This document shows, one piece after another, positions 1-7,084 of a stretch of 9,237 bases of DNA. The position numbers were made by a program, and so were the translations under genes. Every line of letters begins with the position of its first letter. Position 1 is the first letter of the stretch. This stretch comes from JACRIM01 sp964605185 (lineage in GTDB: Bacteria; Planctomycetota; Phycisphaerae; UBA1845; UTPLA1), in assembly GCA_964605185.1 (NCBI GenBank), contig CAZSBF010000143.1, positions 1 to 9,237 on the forward strand, in the 5' to 3' direction. The notes beneath the pieces are model-generated. The model worked only from the letters and a program-made list of their open reading frames with translations, did no database searches and was not told the DNA's origin.

Positions 1-1011
1 TATGTCATCGCTGAGATCGGTGTCAATCACGATGGCAGCATTGACCGGGCGAAGCAACTGATCCGCGCAGCCAAGGACGCCGGCGCCGATGCAGTCAAGT
101 TTCAGATCTTCTCTGCCAAGAGCCTTGTCAGCCCGGATGCCCCCGCGTGCAAATATCAAACGGAGCACGCCACCGGCGTTTCAACACAGCAGCAGATGTT
201 GGCCAACCTAGAACTGCCGCTTCACGCAGTAACCGAGCTGCACGCATTCGCGCGTGAGCTGAACATCGACTTCCTCGCGACACCCTTTGGCCTTTGTGAA
301 CTTGAACAACTTGTGCGACTCAGGCTTCCCGCGATAAAAATTGCCTCCCCCGACATCATCAACATACCCCTGCTCGTCGCAGCCGCGCAATCCAACATCC
401 CCATCATCGCGTCAACCGGTGCAGCGACACTCGAAGAAATCGAACTGGGTGTACGCACGATCCGACGCAATCGCCATCAGGAGCGGCTCATCCTCCTGCA
501 TTGTGTGTCGTCTTATCCGACGCAGCCCGCTGACGCGCGGCTCGCCTGCATTCGACAGTTGACTGCCCACTTCGATACCCCCGTCGGCTTCAGCGATCAC
601 ACGGCCGACGCGGACTTCAGCGCCCTTGCCGTTGCTGCCGGCGCGTGCGTCCTTGAAAAACACCTGACACACTCGCGTTCGGCAACCGGCCCTGATCACT
701 TTTTCTCGCTTGAACCTGCTCAATTCGCTCAATACGTCGCGTCCGCCCGCTCTGCATCCTCCGCACTGGGGGATGCGTGTGTCGCACCCTCGGAAACCGA
801 GATTGAAGTACGCAACCTGGCCCGCCGAAGCATCGTGACGCTACGTCCTATTTCCGCGGGATCGCGCATCACGGAGGCCGATCTCGACGTACGCCGTCCA
901 GCCGGCGGCATCTCACCCACGGAATGGCCGTCCGTCGTCGGCCGCATTGCCGCAGCCGATATTCCCATCGACACCCGCGTGGAATGGTCCATGCTTTCTC
1001 CCGATAACTAA
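1..1011 (+). CDS. neuB: NeuB-family N-acetylneuraminate (nonulosonate) synthase, 5' partial
   Basis: The reading frame is open from base 1 and gives 336 residues, so only about 10-20 N-terminal residues are missing. NeuB enzymes condense phosphoenolpyruvate with N-acetylmannosamine or a related 6-carbon sugar in the cytoplasm to make sialic, legionaminic or pseudaminic acid for surface glycans. Visible family landmarks, numbered from base 1, are AEIGVNHDG (4-12), DAVKFQ (31-36), FLATPF (91-96), LLHCVSSYP (165-173), GFSDHT (196-201), EKH (219-221) and GPDH (230-233). Residues from about 275 to the end form the antifreeze-like SAF domain that caps the active site of the partner subunit (RRSIV, AGSRIT, DLDVRRP). 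Which sugar is used cannot be read from sequence. The relevant nonulosonate genes would lie left of the window. The frame ends in TAA with no terminator seen directly after it. Confidence 0.93.
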   Translation, partial: YVIAEIGVNHDGSIDRAKQLIRAAKDAGADAVKFQIFSAKSLVSPDAPACKYQTEHATGVSTQQQMLANLELPLHAVTELHAFARELNIDFLATPFGLCELEQLVRLRLPAIKIASPDIINIPLLVAAAQSNIPIIASTGAATLEEIELGVRTIRRNRHQERLILLHCVSSYPTQPADARLACIRQLTAHFDTPVGFSDHTADADFSALAVAAGACVLEKHLTHSRSATGPDHFFSLEPAQFAQYVASARSASSALGDACVAPSETEIEVRNLARRSIVTLRPISAGSRITEADLDVRRPAGGISPTEWPSVVGRIAAADIPIDTRVEWSMLSPDN

Positions 1012-1159
1012 TCACCGCCAGCGACCCCGCCCCGCTGATGTCAGCTGCTTCAATTACGCCTGAACCACGGCTTCGAAACATCCGATAGTCCGACAGCCTC
1101 GCCTCCCACGCGCCGACGGCATGGTCGCGTCGCGAAGGCGTCAACTACAGGGGACGGAC

Positions 1160-2038
1160 ATGGTTTCCGCAACAGTTTCGACCGATCCTGCCAAGTTCAT
1201 TGCGACCGTCATCGGCGACGTCGGCGATATTGCCACGCTCCCCGAGGTCACGGTGAAGATCATCAAAGTTGTTGAGAACCCCAAGTCCACCGCCCGCGAT
1301 TTGCACGACATCATCAAGAACGATCCCGCCCTCTCGGCGCGAATCCTCAAAGTCGTCAACTCCGCCTTCTACGGACTACCCGGCCAGATCGCCAGCATGG
1401 ATCGAGCGATCGTCCTGCTCGGGCTTTCCGCCGTAAAAAACATCGCCATCGCCGCCTCCATGACGCACATGTTCAATGGCGGTGGAGCTATCGAGGGCTT
1501 CTCAGGCAACGATGTCTGGAAGCATTCGGTCGCGGTCGCAGTCGCATGTCGCCTTCTTACTTCAGCACAGGGTCGGCCGTCGGTTGAGGAAAGCTTCCTC
1601 GCCGGACTTATTCATGACCTCGGTCTGCTCGTGGAACGCCAGATGTTCGCCAAGCAACTCGCGGAGATCGTTGGCAAGGCCAAGGCTGGCCCCGTCAATT
1701 GGTGTGAACTAGAAACTGAGATCATCGGCGCCGATCACGCAGCATTCGGTATGGCCCTGGCAACAAAGTGGCGCTTCCCGGCACACCTCTGCACCGCGAT
1801 CGGTTATCACCACAAGCCGATGCAGGTAGCGCAAGTGAACCGCGAGCTGTCAGTGCTTGTCCACGTCGCCGACGTACTCGCTGCACGCGCGGGCCTCGGT
1901 TACAGCGGAACGGCCGCCAACGAGACGTACGACGCGGACCAGCTTGCCGTGTTAAACCTGAACGAGAACGATGTGAACGAGGTCGCCGCGAAGCTGCCCG
2001 AACAGGTCGGCATGACCGAGTCCCTGTTCATGTCCTAG
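1160..2038 (+). CDS. HDOD-domain signalling protein
   Basis: This 292-residue protein is almost entirely one HDOD (HD-related output) domain, a module used in bacterial signal transduction, often downstream of response regulators or in cyclic-di-GMP circuits. The N-terminal helical part has the typical DIATLPEV, NDPALSARILKVVNSAFYG and DRAIVLLGL segments (residues 23-88). The HD part shows H122, H152-D153 (GLIHDLG), H193 (GADHAAFG), H217-H218 (GYHHKP) and D238 (VHVADVLAARAG). These are the positions of a full HD-domain ligand set, which many HDOD proteins do not keep whole. An in-frame ATG 39 bases earlier exists. I chose 1160 because AGGGG at 1149-1153 sits 6 nt before it. There is no attached receiver, kinase or PAS domain, so the partner is unknown. 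A strong terminator follows 30 bases after the stop. Confidence 0.92.
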   Translation: MVSATVSTDPAKFIATVIGDVGDIATLPEVTVKIIKVVENPKSTARDLHDIIKNDPALSARILKVVNSAFYGLPGQIASMDRAIVLLGLSAVKNIAIAASMTHMFNGGGAIEGFSGNDVWKHSVAVAVACRLLTSAQGRPSVEESFLAGLIHDLGLLVERQMFAKQLAEIVGKAKAGPVNWCELETEIIGADHAAFGMALATKWRFPAHLCTAIGYHHKPMQVAQVNRELSVLVHVADVLAARAGLGYSGTAANETYDADQLAVLNLNENDVNEVAAKLPEQVGMTESLFMS

Positions 2039-2068
2039 CCCCGAAATCAAGAAAGTAATAACTCCCGC

Positions 2069-2102
2069 AGGCCCGTCGACTCCACTCGGCGGGCCTTTTT
2101 TT
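2069..2102 (+). terminator. Rho-independent terminator after the HDOD gene
   Basis: Arms AGGCCCGTCGA (2069-2079) and TCGGCGGGCCT (2086-2096) form an 11-bp stem with one T-G wobble, a 6-nt loop, then seven T residues (2096-2102). It serves plus-strand transcription. The T-run reaches into the stop codon of the convergent methyltransferase gene at 2101-2103. There is no matching T-run for the minus strand. Confidence 0.85.
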
Positions 2103-3021
2103 ATGCCGCGGTCGATTCCTGACACAGCATTTCCATCATCTCGACCTTGAGCCGTCGAATCTTCTCGTCCTTGTAGAGCCAGGTCGGGTAGCTGCGCGTC
2201 GGCGCGCTCACCTTTGTTGCTTGCATCAGGATAAATGCATTCCAATGGGGCGCTGTCAGCCCGAATCCGGACCGCAAGTCCGACACGAGTCGGCGAAATA
2301 GCCAGCGCTTCCACCACTTCCAATACACCGGCGGGTCTTTCACGATTGTCGTCAGAGTATCGACACGCCATCCGGTCCCCCGTGCCAGTTCTTCCAATTC
2401 GTTCGGACTGTAGAGACGCCAGTGCCCCTCGGACGCGGGCCAATGCAATCGCATCGGCATCGGATGTCCGCGCAACACCGAGTGGGTTGCCTGCAAACTG
2501 ATCGGGTTGTCCGTCACCACGCTCATACATCCGCCCGGTGCAACGACCCGGTTTAATTCATACAGCGAAAACTCGGGGTCGTGACGAAGATGCTCGATGC
2601 ACCCCCAATACACGACCAAGCCAAATTGCTCCGTCTCGAATGGCATCGGACCCGATTCGATGTCATGCTCGATCAACGCAAAGTCGTAGCTCGCAGAGTC
2701 GTTCGGATGTTGACGGGTTCGTTGCTGCACCACACCCGGCTTCGACACCGGCGCGCAGAGGCATGTAACGTCGCTCCACCCCAATTTCCCCACAAGGTAC
2801 GGCACTTCCAAACCCCAGGATCCCACAACGAGACACCGCCGGTTAGATTCTCGCGCCGCGGGAAGACTGCGCAGCGACTCATGCAGCCGCTCGGCATGAA
2901 AAAGCAGATAGCGCGACTCACCCACGGCCTCCGTCGGGTGCGACAAATCACCATCGGGAACCAACCACTTCAGGGTCTGGCGGACGGCACCGGAATACTT
3001 CGCGGGAGGTTTGTAGGCCAT
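2101..3021 (-). CDS. Class I SAM-dependent methyltransferase
   Basis: A 306-residue protein with a Rossmann-type methyltransferase core of the Methyltransf_11/23 kind. The AdoMet-binding motif I region is RRCLVVGSWGLEVPYLVGKLG (61-81). The acidic residue following the hydrophobic strand of canonical motif I is not obvious. The post-motif segment is clear: FGLVVYWGCIEHLRHDP (133-149), then YELNRVVAPGGCMSVVTDNP (154-173). This matches the usual D-hh-EHL-DP ... E-RVLxPGG pattern of small-molecule or glycan methyltransferases. The last 40 residues are charged and not recognisable. The frame stays open to a TTG at 3159 through an Arg-rich run that reads like non-coding sequence. I chose ATG 3021 because homology-like sequence starts there; ATG 3072 is an alternative. 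No good ribosome site precedes either. The substrate is unknown. The gene converges on the HDOD gene and diverges from the protease gene. Confidence 0.85.
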   Translation of the reverse strand: MAYKPPAKYSGAVRQTLKWLVPDGDLSHPTEAVGESRYLLFHAERLHESLRSLPAARESNRRCLVVGSWGLEVPYLVGKLGWSDVTCLCAPVSKPGVVQQRTRQHPNDSASYDFALIEHDIESGPMPFETEQFGLVVYWGCIEHLRHDPEFSLYELNRVVAPGGCMSVVTDNPISLQATHSVLRGHPMPMRLHWPASEGHWRLYSPNELEELARGTGWRVDTLTTIVKDPPVYWKWWKRWLFRRLVSDLRSGFGLTAPHWNAFILMQATKVSAPTRSYPTWLYKDEKIRRLKVEMMEMLCQESTAA

Positions 3022-3197
3022 GTGGGTCGTATCGACCGCCGCCCGCGTCGCCGCCCATTCCAAGCCCCGCATTGCCGATGCCGCGCAACTCCTGCGCCTC
3101 CGTCGTCGCCGACGTGCAACTGCGTTATCATCTCCTCGCGAGCCACCTAGTTGAGTCAAAGTGCGACCGGCTCTGTCGCATATAGGTCAAACACACC
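3022..3197. other. Divergent intergenic region between methyltransferase and protease genes
   Basis: This 176-base gap lies between two divergently read genes and must hold promoters for both if they have separate ones. I could not find a convincing -35/-10 pair. TTGAGT (3151-3156) and a TATAGG (3181-3186) near the protease start are 24 bases apart, which is too far for a standard sigma-70 site. The run of CGT/CGC triplets around 3090-3120 yields a poly-arginine translation on the minus strand and is unlikely to be coding. Confidence 0.4.
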
Positions 3198-4364
3198 ATG
3201 GCTGACTACTACTCCACGTTGCCACAACGCAGCCAACGAAGGCTGCCATTGCTGGTTGGAATATTCATGGGCCTCCTCGGCGGGACGTTGCTCGCCGACA
3301 AGATCCACGGAATGGCGGGGCGACCCACCCAACGGCCGATCACGCCGCGAAGCGATCTTGGTCCGGAAGAGAAGGCAAACGTCAGCCTCTTCGCTGATGC
3401 GTCCCCTTCGGTGGTCGCCATACGATCAGTATCCAAGCGACGCAACCTCTTCACTCGAAACATCATGGAGATTCCCGAGGGCAGCGGCTCAGGTTTCATC
3501 TGGGACGAAGCCGGCCACATCGTCACCAACTTCCACGTCGCCGCCCTTGCACTCAAGGAATCCCGCCCGACGCTTCAAGTCAGCGTCGCAGATCATTCGG
3601 ACTGGATCGAGGCCAAGATCATCGCCGCCGAGCCGGACAAAGATATTGCCATCTTGGAAATACCGACCAAGGGTATCAAGCTCCGCCCTCTCAAGATTGG
3701 TGCCTCTCACGATTTGCAAGTTGGCCAGAAGGTCTTTGCCATTGGCAATCCCTTCGGGTTTGACCAGACACTCACGACCGGAATCGTCAGCGCCCTCGGC
3801 CGTACGATAAAGTCCATCACCGGCCGCACCATTGACGGCGTTATCCAAACCGACGCCGCCATCAATCCCGGCAACTCCGGCGGGCCGCTGCTCGATAGCG
3901 CCGGCCGGCTCATCGGCGTCAACACGATGATCTTCAGCCCGTCGGGTGTCAGCGCCGGCATCGGCTTTGCCGTTCCCGTCGACATCGTCGCGGAGATCGT
4001 GCCGCAATTGATCCAATATGGTCGAGTCCTCCGGCCGATCCTCGGTATCGACATGGAAGAGGAGCAACTTGCGCTTCGCATCGCCCAACGATTCTTCGGT
4101 CTCCAAGGGGGCATTCTCGTAAAGTCCGTCGCCAAAGGCTCAGGCGCGGCCGAAGCCGGCCTACGGGGACGCTATATTGACGACGAAGGCGACGAACTCT
4201 TCGGCGACCTGATCGTCGGAATCGACGAGGCACCGATTCGCAACTCCTCCGACCTTCGCGAAATCATGGACAAGCGAAAGCCCGGCGATGTCGTGAAGGT
4301 CACGTACATGCGCGACGGCCGCCAGCGCACCGCCTCTGTGCGTCTCTCCGAACCACAAAAATAA
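3198..4364 (+). CDS. Membrane-anchored HtrA/Deg-type serine protease with PDZ domain
   Basis: This 388-residue protein is an envelope quality-control protease of peptidase family S1C. A short basic N-terminus (RSQRR) is followed by one hydrophobic segment (about 16-33) that should act as a signal anchor, leaving the rest in the periplasm. The trypsin-like domain covers about 60-265 with the catalytic triad visible: His113 in IVTNFHVAA, Asp149 in DKDIAILEI and Ser227 in NPGNSGGPL. The C-terminal PDZ domain (about 280-385) has the usual GILVKSVAKGSGAAEAGL and GDLIVGIDEAPI segments. There is only one PDZ domain, as in DegS-like proteins, and the length fits that class. ATG 3198 is the only sensible start, though it has no strong Shine-Dalgarno. 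Two secreted amidohydrolase genes follow with a 42-base gap and no terminator, so co-transcription is likely. Confidence 0.95.
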   Translation: MADYYSTLPQRSQRRLPLLVGIFMGLLGGTLLADKIHGMAGRPTQRPITPRSDLGPEEKANVSLFADASPSVVAIRSVSKRRNLFTRNIMEIPEGSGSGFIWDEAGHIVTNFHVAALALKESRPTLQVSVADHSDWIEAKIIAAEPDKDIAILEIPTKGIKLRPLKIGASHDLQVGQKVFAIGNPFGFDQTLTTGIVSALGRTIKSITGRTIDGVIQTDAAINPGNSGGPLLDSAGRLIGVNTMIFSPSGVSAGIGFAVPVDIVAEIVPQLIQYGRVLRPILGIDMEEEQLALRIAQRFFGLQGGILVKSVAKGSGAAEAGLRGRYIDDEGDELFGDLIVGIDEAPIRNSSDLREIMDKRKPGDVVKVTYMRDGRQRTASVRLSEPQK

Positions 4365-4406
4365 CGATGTCTTCGTCAACATGACTTGGAAAGGAAATAC
4401 TCCAAA

Positions 4407-5708
4407 GTGAAGCACGTTGCATTTATCGCCGCATCCTTCGCGCTGCTTACGAGCCATGCGCTGGCACAGGAAAAGCCCATTGCCTTTGTCGGCGCACAGG
4501 TTTTTCCGGTATCGTCGCCGTCGATCCCCGACGGAGTCGTCATCGTCCAACATGGCAAGATCGTTGCCGTCGGGCCGCGCAGCGCCACGACGATCCCAGC
4601 CGATACGGAACGAATCGATGCGACCGGCAAGATCGTCATGCCCGGCCTCGTCGATACCCACAGCCACGTGGGCGGCGGGTGGGCCGCGGACGGCAGCGCA
4701 CCAATCCAACCCGATGTGCGCGTGCTCGATTCCATCAACGTCCGAGACTCCGGTTTCAATCGCTGCCGCGCAGGTGGACTCACCACGCTCAATATTATGC
4801 CGGGCTCGGGTCATCTTCTGAGTGGGCAGACGGTGTATGCCAAATTGCGCAAGGCGAACACCGTCGACGACTTTGTCATTCGCGACGACAAGGGTCGCAT
4901 CCTCGGCGGCATGAAGATGGCCAACGGAACGAACTCGCAGCGCGAGGCGCCCTTCCCGGGAACGCGATCCAAGTCGGCCGCGTTGGTCCGGCAGAAGTTC
5001 ATCAAGGCGCAGGAATATCGCAAAAAGATCCAACAAGCCGCCGGTGACCCGGAGAAGATGCCCGATCGCGACCTGGAGTTGGAAGGCATCGTCGAAGTCC
5101 TCGAAGGCACGCGCGTTGTCCATCATCACACACACCGCGCCGATGACATTCTCACCGTATTGCGATTGAAGCAGGAGTTCGGTTTCAAAGTCGTCCTGCA
5201 TCATGTCAGCGAAGCATGGAAGATCGCCGACGAGATCGCCAAGGCAAACGTCCCCTGCTCTGTCATCGTGGTGGACAGCCCCGGAGGCAAGATTGAGGCC
5301 ATGAACATCAGCCTTGCCACCGGCTCGATTCTCGACAAGGCCGGCGTCATGGTCGGCTTCCACACCGACGACTGGATCACCGATTCCCGCCTGTTCTTTC
5401 GCTCCGCCGCGCTGGCTGTGCGAGCCGGAATGGATCGCGACAAGGCCTTGTACGCCCTGACCCTCGCCGGCGCGAAGATGATCGAACTCGATTCTCGCAT
5501 CGGCTCCCTCGACGTGGGAAAGGACGCCGACCTTCTCGTGCTGTCCGGTGATCCTCTCAGTGTCTACACCAAGGTGCTGCAGACCTACATTGAAGGCGTC
5601 AAAGTCTTCGACCGCACCGATCCCAACGACATGCTCTTCGCCGTCGGTGGCTACGGTGCCAGTCGCGATTCGGTCGCACACGTCTGCTGCGAGGAGGAGC
5701 ACCGATGA
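4407..5708 (+). CDS. Secreted metal-dependent amidohydrolase (active-type paralogue)
   Basis: A 433-residue amidohydrolase of the imidazolonepropionase-like (COG1228 type) branch. I chose GTG 4407 because the protein then begins with a clean Sec signal peptide (residues 1-21, ending SHALA before QEKP) and AAGGA at 4391-4395 lies 11 nt upstream. A TTG 21 bases earlier is possible but would put charged residues before the signal. Metal-ligand positions are intact: H85 and H87 in GLVDTHSHVG, a lysine in GGMKMANG (170) that could be the carboxylated bridge, H243 in HHTHRADD, H265/H266 in VVLHHVSEAW, and H319 with D321/D322 in GFHTDDW. The C-terminal half ends with the usual GSLDVGKDADLLVLSGDP sheet. 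Related enzymes include secreted or periplasmic dipeptidases acting on Xaa-Pro or other C-terminally blocked dipeptides; the true substrate here is unknown. It overlaps the next gene by ATGA. Confidence 0.93.
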   Translation: MKHVAFIAASFALLTSHALAQEKPIAFVGAQVFPVSSPSIPDGVVIVQHGKIVAVGPRSATTIPADTERIDATGKIVMPGLVDTHSHVGGGWAADGSAPIQPDVRVLDSINVRDSGFNRCRAGGLTTLNIMPGSGHLLSGQTVYAKLRKANTVDDFVIRDDKGRILGGMKMANGTNSQREAPFPGTRSKSAALVRQKFIKAQEYRKKIQQAAGDPEKMPDRDLELEGIVEVLEGTRVVHHHTHRADDILTVLRLKQEFGFKVVLHHVSEAWKIADEIAKANVPCSVIVVDSPGGKIEAMNISLATGSILDKAGVMVGFHTDDWITDSRLFFRSAALAVRAGMDRDKALYALTLAGAKMIELDSRIGSLDVGKDADLLVLSGDPLSVYTKVLQTYIEGVKVFDRTDPNDMLFAVGGYGASRDSVAHVCCEEEHR

Positions 5709-6925
5709 GACCGCTTTTCGCATTCGCACTACTCCTTAGTGCATCGGTCGCGTCCGCACAAATCGCCGTCGTCGGCGAGACGGTGCACACCATGGCCGGC
5801 CCGCCGATCAAGAACGGCGTGGTCATCATTGCCGCCGGCAAGATTCAGCGCGTCGGCGCTCAAACCGACGTGCAGATACCCGAGCGAGCCAAGGTCCTCC
5901 GCGGCAAGGTCGTGACGCCCGGGCTTATCGACGCCCATAGCACGGTCGGCCTTACCGGCTACCTCAATCAGGATCAGGACCAGGATCAGCTCGATGGCAG
6001 TGATCCGATGCAGCCCGAGCTTCGAGCCATCGACTCCTACAACCCGCAGGAGCGGCTCATTGATTGGGTGCGCGGCTTTGGCATCACCACGCTCCATACC
6101 GGCCATGCCCCCGGTGCGCTGATCTCCGGGCAGACGATGATCGTCAAGACAGCCGGCGTCACCGTGGAAGAGGCGACGGTCCGGCCGGTCGCGATGGTCG
6201 CGGTCACGCTCGGCGACGATGCCCGATCCAAGGGCAAGGACGCTGAGAAGAAGCCGCCGGGCACACGGAGCAAGGCCGTTGCCATGCTTCGTGAAGAATT
6301 GATCAAAGCACAGGAATATGTTCGCAAGCAAAGTCTCTCCGATGCGACCAAACGCCCCGATCGCGATCTGCGGCTCGAAATCGTGTCGAGCGTACTCAAG
6401 GGTGACATGCCCTTGCTGATCACTGCGAATCGCGCGGCCGATTTGATGTCAGCGCTTCGCGTGGCCGACGAGTTCAAGATCAAGATCGTGCTCGACGGCG
6501 CGGCCGAGGCGTATCTCATCATGGATCCGATCAAGGCCGCCGGTGTGCCTGTCATTCTTCACCCTTCCATGCGCCGCGGCGGCATGGGCGAGACAGAAAA
6601 CGTGAGTTACGAGACGGCAGCGAAACTGCGCGCCGCAGGCATCCCGGTCGCCCTGCAGAGCGGATATGAAAGCTATGTTCCCAAGACCCGCGTCGCCTTA
6701 TTCGAAGCCGGCATTGCCGCCGCCAACGGTCTCACATTTGAACAAGCTCTCGCCAGCGTCACCATCGACGCAGCCAAGATCCTCGGCATCGCCGACCGCG
6801 TCGGCACGCTTGAGGCAGGCAAGGATGGCGATGTCGCCGTGTATGACGGCGATCCGTTCGAGTACACGTCGCACTGCATCGGCGTGGTGGTCAATGGCAA
6901 GGTGGCGAGCGAGGAGTCGCGGTAA
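5705..6925 (+). CDS. Secreted amidohydrolase paralogue with degenerate metal site (probable pseudoenzyme)
   Basis: A 406-residue paralogue of the preceding protein, translationally coupled to it (ATGA overlap, AGGAGGAG at 5692-5699). A Sec signal peptide is evident (1-18, ending SVASA before QIAV). Shared landmarks show the homology: TPGLIDAHS, GITTL, LISGQT, PPGTRSKAVA, IKAQEY, RPDRDL, the ANRAADL helix, and GTLEAGKDGDVAVYDGDP near the end. The metal ligands are largely gone. HxH becomes H78-S-T80, H243 of the first copy becomes N242, H265/H266 become D264/G265, and the HTDD motif becomes Q318-S-G-Y321. The bridging lysine is not present in the equivalent segment. The frame is otherwise undamaged, so the protein is probably expressed and selected, perhaps as a structural or regulatory partner of the active copy. 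A Gln-Asp repeat lies at 89-95. Confidence 0.92.
   Translation: MRPLFAFALLLSASVASAQIAVVGETVHTMAGPPIKNGVVIIAAGKIQRVGAQTDVQIPERAKVLRGKVVTPGLIDAHSTVGLTGYLNQDQDQDQLDGSDPMQPELRAIDSYNPQERLIDWVRGFGITTLHTGHAPGALISGQTMIVKTAGVTVEEATVRPVAMVAVTLGDDARSKGKDAEKKPPGTRSKAVAMLREELIKAQEYVRKQSLSDATKRPDRDLRLEIVSSVLKGDMPLLITANRAADLMSALRVADEFKIKIVLDGAAEAYLIMDPIKAAGVPVILHPSMRRGGMGETENVSYETAAKLRAAGIPVALQSGYESYVPKTRVALFEAGIAAANGLTFEQALASVTIDAAKILGIADRVGTLEAGKDGDVAVYDGDPFEYTSHCIGVVVNGKVASEESR
5969..5989 (+). repeat. Hexanucleotide CAGGA(T/C) tandem repeat inside the second amidohydrolase
   Basis: Three units (CAGGAT, CAGGAC, CAGGAT) plus a trailing CAG run in frame and encode alternating Gln-Asp, residues 89-95. They lie just downstream of the former HxH metal motif. 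The first amidohydrolase has no counterpart at this place. Confidence 0.7.
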
Positions 6926-7026
6926 AAGCGAGCCTGGCGGCGTGATTCACGTTGTAATCCTTCCGATCTATTTCCCCTCAAGCATTTCTGCCTAATCGAA
7001 TTCTGTGTAGCGCATAAACGAGTGCC

Positions 7027-7084
7027 AAAAAAAGTGGCCGCGACGCCTGGAGTCTAGGTTTCTGGCGTGTTCGCGACGGGCCAC
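7027..7084 (-). terminator. Candidate rho-independent terminator overlapping the gp27-like gene's 3' end
   Basis: Read on the minus strand, GTGGCC (7084-7079) pairs with GGCCAC (7039-7034). Inner pairings GCGA/TCGC and CGCC/GGCG are separated by small bulges on one side. Seven T residues (7033-7027) follow at once. The stop codon of the gp27-like gene (7056-7054) lies in the loop, so the hairpin includes the last codons. The plus strand lacks a T-run after the stem. Confidence 0.5.

Noticed and set aside
3022..3159. Extension of the methyltransferase to a TTG start, giving 46 more residues with a run of eight arginines
   Set aside because: The sequence is low-complexity, has no ribosome site before the TTG, and looks like non-coding G/C-rich DNA.
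3151..3186. TTGAGT and TATAGG as a promoter for the HtrA-type protease
   Set aside because: The 24-base spacer is too long for a standard sigma-70 promoter.
4381..4410. A nine-codon ATG frame (stop TGA overlapping the GTG start of the first amidohydrolase) that could be a leader peptide
   Set aside because: It has no ribosome site of its own, and the purine-rich stretch inside it is best explained as the ribosome site for the GTG start.
4161..5729. A 522-codon open frame antisense to the first amidohydrolase
   Set aside because: It is a mirror frame of a well-supported gene in GC-rich DNA and shows no family motif.
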